Below are positions 57,300-64,000 of a stretch of 64,000 bases of DNA, in pieces. The notes beneath the pieces were generated by a model, which saw only the letters and a program-made list of their open reading frames with translations, was not told where the DNA came from and did not search any database. The stretch is from the NCBI GenBank assembly GCA_010645155.1, contig CM021320.1, positions 9,562,478 to 9,626,477 on the forward strand, read 5' to 3'. The DNA comes from Tigriopus japonicus. Its lineage: Eukaryota > Arthropoda > Copepoda > Harpacticoida > Harpacticidae. The position numbers and the translations under genes are program-made. Positions within the stretch are counted from its first letter, which is position 1. Each line of letters opens with the position of its first letter.

Positions 57300-57580
57300 A
57301 CAAAAGTCGAGCTTGTGGAAATCTGAAAATGCACAAAACTCAAACTAGTGGTTCAAAATATTCACTTTAATTCAAAAAATCAAATTTGAGGAAGAAACAA
57401 TCTGCCTTTGGCAGTAGGAAAAATCAGTAAAATAATAGTCAATAGCAAAAATGCCTTTTGAAAATATGAAGTTATACATATTTTATAGATTTTCTGAAAA
57501 ATGGGGATCTGCCATGCAATTTTGATTACTAGAAGTTCAATTGATTGGTTAGTTCTGTTTTGTGCCTTTTTGAAGTTGTC

Positions 57581-57850
57581 CACTAAGTCGAATTTCTGCT
57601 GAGTCGAGTTGTTTATTAGGTTAAGTTGTCTGCTGGGTCAAGTTGTCCGCTGGGTCAAGTTGTCCGCTGGGTCGAGTTGTCCGCTGGGTCGAGTTGTCCG
57701 CTGGGTCGAGTTGTCCACTGGGTCGAGTTGTCCGCTGGGTCGAGTTGTCCGCTGGGTCGGGTTGTCCGTTGGGTCGACTTGTCCGCTGGGTCGAGTTATC
57801 CGTTGGGTCGAGTTGTCCTGGGTCGAGTTGTCCGCTGGGTCGTGTTGTCC
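57581..57850 (-). repeat. Right arm: 16 tandem units of 17 bp, inverted
   Basis: The same unit on the minus strand. Counting from the outside, the 2nd unit is again 15 bp and the 14th again contains TTAACCTAAT, as in the left arm. Confidence 0.95.
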
Positions 57851-57857
57851 TGTCACC

Positions 57858-57866
57858 GAAAGACCT
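57858..57866. repeat. Right 9-bp target-site duplication of the foldback element
   Basis: GAAAGACCT, identical to 57016-57024. Confidence 0.85.
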
Positions 57867-59377
57867 TTGTGCCTCGGTTATTGGCAAAAGCCGTTTTTCA
57901 TTTCGGGGCCGACCACAGAAAAATCAAATTTAACCCATCGTTTGGCCCGTAATTCAAAGCTCACAAGCTAAATTTCAACCACATCAAATGAACTTATTGT
58001 CAGTTACATAGAGTAGAGTACCGGTAGTTAGAATCAAAGAATAAACTAAGTCAAGGTTTTAGTCGGTACCGGCACGTTAATGGAGACCAAGACTAGCCAA
58101 AAGTTGCTATTTTTTGCTTCAGCAGGAAGAGCCATAGTTTGGAGTCGATTTTAAACAAGCCTCATTTTGTTGAGGTAGAAAATCTGGCAACTTCAAAATT
58201 GTAAAGAGGAGCCAAAAATCCCTAAAATTCTAAGAAAAAGAGCTAAAAATGGCCAAATATTTCAAAAGGAGATAAAAGAACCAAAAAAGCTTAATGCTCA
58301 AATTTGAAGCCTAATTTCCAAAACATGAGGAAAAAGAGCTACATTGAGCTCTAAAGAGCTAAAATTGGTCAGGCTGGATTCGTTAGCAGCTGTTTTTTGG
58401 TGCCAATTTTGACTTGACGTGTCCAAAAAATGGCCCACGAAAAGGGGCAAAAATAATTAAAATTGGACCAAAAAGGGGCAAAAAATTTAAAGAAAATTTA
58501 CGATTTAATTAAATTTTTCTACTTACTCTACTCATTACTAATATCTTCTTCAAGAGGTCAAGGAAATGTAATATCCACGAGCATTGACTTTAAGTTGCAT
58601 GGAGGTGAGCACAATTTTGAGGGACGAATTAAGGGCCAAAAAGAGAAAAACCCGAAAAACCTGCCCAAAAAACCACCGTGGCGGGGTTTTCGGGTTAAAT
58701 CTCAACCGGGCGGGATTGAAGCAACCTTGCTTGATTAGTCCGTTCCTTAGTTCTTTCCTTTATAGACGCGAAAAATAATTTTAAAAACCCCTTGTTCAAA
58801 ATCGTTGGTCTTAGAGAGGTTGAGCGATACAAACTGGCATAATCCGTGATGGTTTTTTGAAATGTCGACTTCGTTAAGTTCGGAATGAAGATATCGTGTT
58901 TTCACATTGCAATGGTGGTCCTCGATGCCCTTGGATTTTACCCAGAGACAAGCGAGGTTGAAAATAATTGTAAACCTTAGAGACTGGCAGGAAAAAATAC
59001 CACAAGAAGTTTCAATTAACGTTTCAAAAATATTTCTTTTTTGCTTAGAAGAACCCAAAAATACCTTTTATGTTAAAGTGTTTTTCGTCAGTTTTTTAAT
59101 AGAAAATGTTTTCTTCATATTGAAGAGTTTATTGAAAAGTGTTTTCAGTTCTGAACTTAGTCTTCAAAAATGTTTTTATTCTGATTTATTCATGAATAAG
59201 ATAAGAATGCTTATTTTACTACTCCACTATCCGGGGAAAAAATTAAATATCTCAAAACCTATTAATTACAACATTCTTAAATAAACTATTTGACCCATAT
59301 TTAGAGACCATTTAGTTCCCTCATGAATTCAAATTGAATAAAAATTCATTCATCAACAGCTGAGTTATTTGACTTTG

Positions 59378-60301
59378 AATGGTCCATTTTTGACCCCAAA
59401 AAGCCAAAAAAACGCTAGTTATATGAAGAAACAAATTCCCAAAGGTTTTATATAGCTTTTCAATATCTTTAAAAGAAATTAATTTTTTTGAGTTTCGGAG
59501 CTTTTGTCAAAATAGCTTAAAATAATAAAATAATATCAATTAAAAGGCACTTAAAACACATTTTGCGATAAAACATCTTTTGGAGTATCAAAAACACTCA
59601 AAGGTAGGTAATAGGTACTTAGAATGTTTGAAAAAATCGGTTAATGTTTCAAGTTTCGATTTTAGTCCATTTTGAACATGGTCCTTCTAGAAATCGTAAA
59701 TTTGAATATGAATCTGTTAGACATGGATGCAAATGCAGTTTCTTTCAGAGGCCCTAGGCCTTATCTCCACATGCCCCCAACACTGTTATATCCTGAGAAG
59801 TAGAGACGAGGGCCAAATGGCGCATGCCTCAGCAAGAAGAAACGTATGGTTTTGTATGGTTTTGTCGCGAGAACAATTCGATACTGGAATTAGCTTCCAA
59901 GACATTACAGGGAGAGCGCAACAGTTTGCTCATTCAAGACAAATCTCAAAACCTGCCCAAGTACATTATTCAAGGACCTAGTTTTTGTAAAGCCTGTACT
60001 AACATACACACAATTGTGTCTAGTTGCTGGAAATAAACTAAATTGAAAAATTTTATTTGAATTTTTGCAGAGCACACCTCATAGCGGACTCGAAATAGTT
60101 ATGAAATATGTTTTCCAAAAATCTTGTTCAAGTGCATTTTAAGTGATATTTTATATCATTCTGAGCTATTTTGACATAAGCTCCAAACTCTAAAAATTTC
60201 AGTTAAATTTGCAATACTGAAAAAAATATAAAATCTTTGGGAATTTGTTTTTTCATATAACTGTAGCGTTTTTGGCTTTTTGGGGTCAAAAATGGACCAT
60301 T
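59378..60301. mobile_element. Element bounded by about 190-bp inverted repeats
   Basis: 59378 to about 59570 and about 60118 to 60301 are imperfect inverted copies, best matched at the outer ends (AATGGTCCATTTTTGACCCC against its complement). The centre (about 550 bp) is less AT-rich and has overlapping open frames of 84 and 70 codons (59727-59981, 59824-60036) of unknown nature. I found no clean target-site duplication, so the superfamily is not assigned. The right border lies about 10 bp from the LINE 3' end. Confidence 0.65.
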
Positions 60302-60310
60302 TTCTTTCTT

Positions 60311-61410
60311 GGGGGGGAAGGGGCGGATTTTTCAATACCGCTACAAGGAATGGGATTCCCCGTAAAGAGAGTTAATTATTAATATAGTTTCAATAATTAA
60401 TGTTTTTATGAAATTTGATCTACCAATGAGTTACTGTTGGCAGATCTATACAACCCTTGTATAGTGAGTTGGTCAGGAAAAGTTTTTAAGAATTTGTCCA
60501 ATCCTGCCTTAAATGCTGTTAGAGGATCAGCTCCTACATATTCCTGACAAAGGCAAATAGGCAACAAATTGAACAATGAAGGAGCCCGATAAAGAAGAGA
60601 GGTGGACTTCATTGTTCGAACTAGCCTTGATTCCTTGGGATTTGGAGGTGCTCTCAGAGCGCACGTAAAACCTCTACGACCGCTACAACTGATCTTAAAT
60701 CCTGGGTTAGGACAGAGCCCATGAATGCTCTTGAAAACATACAGTATCAGATACCTTTCATACCTTCTCTGAGTATTGTACAACCCTAACTTCTGGAGCC
60801 TCTCCCAATATGAGAGCTCTCTCATTCCTGTGATGTTCCTAGTAAAACATCTTTGGACCTGCTCGACCTTTTGCAAACCTGCTGAACTCAATGGAGCCCA
60901 AATGGGTGAGGCATATTCAAGATGCGGCTGAACAATCGACTTGTACAGGGTTAGCATCGTAATACTATCTCTGGACTTGAAAGTGCGATAGATCCAGCCG
61001 CACGTTTGAAATGCCTTCCCCACTTTCAACTAGATATGCTCATCAAACTTTCCATCATCTTGGACGACAACTCCCAAGTCTCTCATGGACGATACCCGCT
61101 CAATATCACAACCTCCATTGTCTTTGACTGGAACATCTAATTTTTTGACGCCCCATACGTCATTGTGCGGAATTTCATTCCGTTCAATGCCATGTTACTC
61201 TCGCCAACCCAAGAGTAGATTTTCTCCAAGACATCAAATACACTTTTTGAGATCTGACTGTTCCTTCCGCAAATTAATTTTGTATCATCAGCATATGAAG
61301 AAATACTGGCTTTTGTTCTAAACTTCTGGAGAGGAGCAGTGAAAAGGATGAACAGGAGCGGATCAAAAACGAGCGTTGAGGAACACCTGACTTGACATCG
61401 CATAAGGTAT
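60311..61410 (-). pseudogene. Broken LINE (CR1/Jockey-type) reverse transcriptase, 3' half
   Basis: Reading down the minus strand: a VKSGVPQ motif at about 61380-61400, then after a frameshift DPLLFILFTAPL, SYADDTKLI (catalytic YADD) near 61280-61300, and a thumb-like region. After an in-frame TAG near 61030 comes a 207-codon frame to 60406, with LYKSIVQPHLEYASPIWAPL and the RYERYLILYVFKSI block typical of CR1/Jockey-group LINE C-termini. The 3' UTR (60311-60405) ends in a C run and an A-rich tail. The gene is non-functional: at least one frameshift, one stop, no endonuclease, 5' truncated. Less certain RT-like sequence continues to about 61.7 kb. Confidence 0.88.
60321..60400 (-). repeat. 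LINE 3' UTR block shared with 10769-10848
   Basis: About 80 bp nearly identical between the two sites, including CAAGGAATGGGATTCC. In the 10.8-kb copy this extends to a perfect 8-bp stem (CAAGGAAT/ATTCCTTG) with a GGG loop. Confidence 0.85.
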
Positions 61411-61963
61411 ATGCAACTAAATGATGTAAATTATTTATTGTGTCTATGGTTCGTTCCTGCGAGTGGATGCCCCTTCCTAAATTCGTGTCTTGAAGTGGAT
61501 ATCTTGTAAAATAGATTTTGAGCGGTGGGAAACAACCTGTTAAACGATCCATTGTATCAGGTGAGGTGAAAAAGTTGCCAAACTTGCACTCTTTGCTTGC
61601 ATGTGACCAAGCGCATTTGCTTCCTGAAATAAATTCATTGAGTTTCAGATGTAATTGTAAGTCTAACCACAAGCGCTTGACTTTTTGTCTTTGAATTACT
61701 CCCATCTTTTTGCAGATCAATTACAACTTCTTTGACGACCATAAACGACGTGGTATGCTTCAAAAGCCAGGAAAATGACGCCACTCGTGGAATCGGCATC
61801 GATGGCCAAAACGCATATCTTGAACACTTGTCCTTCAATTGATGCAGCTTTGGTACATTTTTTCACAAAAGGCCACAAGCAATTTATCAATCATGGGTTC
61901 TTCCTATAGATTTAATTTGGAAAAAACTATGCACGAGGGAAGCCTGACATTAGATCTTGAAAT

Positions 61964-62425
61964 TAGGGATGGGTCGGGGCAAGAATTTTCGGATCCGGGT
62001 CAAGCTCGTTTTGACGACTTTTTGGATCGGATCGAACCTTTGAATCCGGACCAGATCCGGGTTGGTGCAAATTCAGATTGGGTCGGATCCGGCTCTTACC
62101 AAGTCTTAAACTTAAAAAAATAATTTCTAGCATTTTGCGCCTGTTATTAACGGTTATTACGGTTTTTGACATCACGGACAATTTTTAAAGCGGAATATTT
62201 TTGCGGAAAATGTATTTCTTTTGGAAGAAAAGAAACTTGGGAAAAATTGCAGAGTTCAGTTGTCAAGCAACGTCTATCCACATTTCATGCATGAGTCGAC
62301 TCCTCAGAGGTCAGTTCCGACTCCGGATCAGTTCCTTGGGGTTCTGGATCCGAATCACGACGAGCCGACCTCAAAACCAATCCGATCCGATGCTGAGCCG
62401 GACCCATGGTTCCTTAAAATGGTTG
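61964..62425. repeat. GGATC/GGGTC-rich degenerate inverted blocks
   Basis: Two blocks (61964-62100 and 62290-62425) rich in CGGATCCGG and GGGTCGG motifs lie in roughly opposite orientation. The left one begins TAGGGATGGGTCGGGGC, which resembles hAT ends. No target duplication was found. Confidence 0.4.
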
Positions 62426-62429
62426 CATT

Positions 62430-64000
62430 TTAAGGGGTGATTTTGATTTTGATTGCCCTATATTGAAATGCCTGTTTCATGTGTTCTGAAAAAACTGCAT
62501 TTTCTTGCTCCCTGTTTGCTTCTTATATCAATCTACTCACAATGGGAATTTAGTCCTATGAAAGTTCGAAAACTTTAACGAATGCATCGAATTAAGAGCA
62601 GTATTTTGTGGTGTTGGAAAACATTCATGGGATTTAGAGCATTCCCATCAATTTGTTTATGGTAGGGAATCAAAGGACTTACGAAATGTATCAGATATCT
62701 CATGAGTAAAAACATCATGTTGGAATGAATTGCCACAAAGCCGCTCGACCAGAAAACTAAAAGTATTATTTGCAGCACCTGCAATCAAGAGGTTTGAGCC
62801 ATCAATAAAGACACAACCTACAACATCATGAACAATTTGTAATGTTTCGACCACCTCAATGTGATTCTTCAAATATCACATTTTCGTAACCCACCAATGT
62901 AACGATCCTTTTAAAAACAGAATTTGAATTCTCAGCCACTACGATGAAGTTTCACTGGAGAAACAACTCATCAAAAACGCTCATTGCAAAAAGTTGACAT
63001 TTTGGTTGAAAATGGTCCTTCCAGCTCATTACAGAGCTCTGTTATTCACTTGAAGGACTTGAAACGCATAAAAAATCATGATTAGACCAATGAAAAAAAC
63101 AAATAAAGTTACAATCAAATCATGTGCCCTCTGTAGTAATTGTTCTTTAATGGTAGATTTTCCAATGTACTCCTCATCTCGCCGAGCACACGCAAAATCA
63201 CATCTTTTCCGCTACGGTTTTGTACGGCAACGCAGTAATTGAGATGTACTGCAAATATCTTTGAACATACACATTTGAAGGTCTGACCGCAATAGGAAGG
63301 GCGCGATTATTTAGACCTATGACAAGTACGTTTTAGTTAGTATTTTCCACACAACTTGTATTCAACAAATGATAGAAATGGTGTAACATAACTTATTGTT
63401 ACTGATTTATTAGCCAATTTTATGAACATATTACGAGTCTCAGAGAAAATACCCAGAGAAAGTGGATAGTAACGAGCGGAAAAAAAATCTTTGGCATGGA
63501 TGATTGTGACAAGGTAAAGGTTTTGTTCCACTTTCGTTCGTTTCGTGCATTATTGATGTGACTTATGTTGTACTAAACTGTAAGAGTCTAGACATGATCA
63601 AATAGGTGTGAGTCTCTTTTTCCTGATATAGAACTGGCTTTTTGTTAAAAGGTAAGAGCTTGCGATGCTTCGTCTTCATCACAAACGTGGTTTTTGAAAA
63701 TGAGTAACTGCCAAATGTAAGTCTCAAGAAAAGAGGCAAATTTTGGTTGAAGCCCATCCAGTAGTAAAACAAATTCATTATTATCATGTTTATTTTATTT
63801 TTGCCACCCATGTTTCGTCAAAGTGGCTATATTTCTGCTGACATGTTATATGGAATGGGGGACTCAGCAACTCATCCTTATTTATGAAAATTTAGCAAGG
63901 CACAAAGATGAATGAATTCAATAAAATTGTAGCTAAACTTAAAATTTGGAGCATGACATGAGGTTTCTTTTTGCAACAAACTACAAATTTGGCAACAAGT
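62430..64000. other. AT-rich stretch without recognisable gene
   Basis: A short minus-strand frame at 62657-62872 includes a WD40-like phrase but is too short to assign. Nothing else was recognised. Confidence 0.5.

Larger units (their letters stand above)
57025..57857. mobile_element. Foldback-type element with 17-bp tandem-repeat arms, 833 bp
   Basis: The ends are inverted: GGTTCCAGGACAAC at the left and GGTGACAGGACAAC on the minus strand at the right (12 of 14 match). Each end leads into an array of a 17-bp unit (consensus GGACAACTCGACCCAGC), in opposite orientation. A non-repetitive centre of 281 bp (57300-57580) separates the arrays. A perfect 9-bp direct repeat GAAAGACCT flanks the element. 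Long inverted ends made of tandem repeats plus a 9-bp target duplication is the architecture known from Drosophila FB elements. No transposase is present, so any movement would depend on enzymes encoded elsewhere. Confidence 0.85.
55460..58733. mobile_element. Putative hAT-like element, about 3.3 kb, decayed
   Basis: The left end CAGGGTTGCATC and the right end (minus strand) CAAGGTTGCTTC resemble each other and hAT termini. Both ends continue into C/G-rich blocks built on CGGGTTTTTCGG-type motifs (55486-55555; 58640-58700 inverted). A direct repeat ATTAGTC flanks them at 55452-55458 and 58734-58740. The right end needs a 4-bp CTTG duplication to fit, so the exact border is uncertain. No transposase is recognised. 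The foldback element at 57025-57857 lies inside. Confidence 0.4.

Noticed and set aside
56882..57343. Long open frames over the left array with a 17-residue repeating peptide
   Set aside because: They arise because a stop-free 17-bp unit passes through all three frames; open frames appear on both strands and in both arrays. It is a transposon arm, not a protein gene.
57609..57971. Open frames on both strands over the right array
   Set aside because: Same cause as the left array.

Overview
The window is animal nuclear DNA, most probably from an arthropod. A crustacean (copepod-like) source is my guess, not something the sequence proves. The reasons are: one gene split into small exons by GT-AG introns, two KH domains very close to the insect mushroom-body-expressed (mub)/poly(rC)-binding-protein family, no bacterial-style operons, many microsatellites, and several classes of eukaryotic transposable element.

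Positions 1-17,764 hold the only confident host gene. It is on the minus strand and encodes a KH-domain RNA-binding protein of the PCBP/mub type. I place seven coding exons (17606-17764, 15214-15270, 14922-15038, 3225-3482, 2821-3048, 1741-2784, 549-651). All junctions inside the window are phase 0, and the last exon leaves the window in phase 1. KH1 is split over three exons and KH2 sits in one. The linker after KH2 has two homologous exons, both starting Ser-Pro-Pro-Lys-Gly, only 36 bases apart. KH3 and the stop codon must lie left of position 1. An 11.4-kb intron inside the gene carries a non-autonomous hAT element with a LINE 3' stub in it, and a Tc1/mariner-type deletion derivative.

From about 17.8 to 53.4 kb I recognise no host gene. 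This stretch has microsatellites, GGTT tracts, purine-rich tracts and some unassigned open frames. It also has one apparently intact 1,290-bp mariner-family transposon at 46172-47461, with 26-bp inverted ends, TA on both sides and a 339-codon DD37D transposase. The hexamer GTTCCA/TGGAAC is scattered through positions 1-32 kb at roughly four times the chance level.

From about 53.4 to 63.9 kb the base composition turns AT-rich, the GTTCCA excess disappears and repeats dominate. The most striking is an 833-bp foldback-type element at 57025-57857. Its two arms are tandem arrays of a 17-bp unit in opposite orientation, its ends are GGT-type inverted repeats, and it is flanked by a perfect 9-bp direct repeat. 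It appears to sit inside a larger hAT-like element (about 55460-58733). To the right are a pair of roughly 190-bp inverted repeats (59378-60301) and, directly next to it, the broken minus-strand 3' half of a CR1/Jockey-type LINE (60311 to about 61.4 kb). The 3' tail of that LINE recurs inside the hAT element at 10.8 kb.
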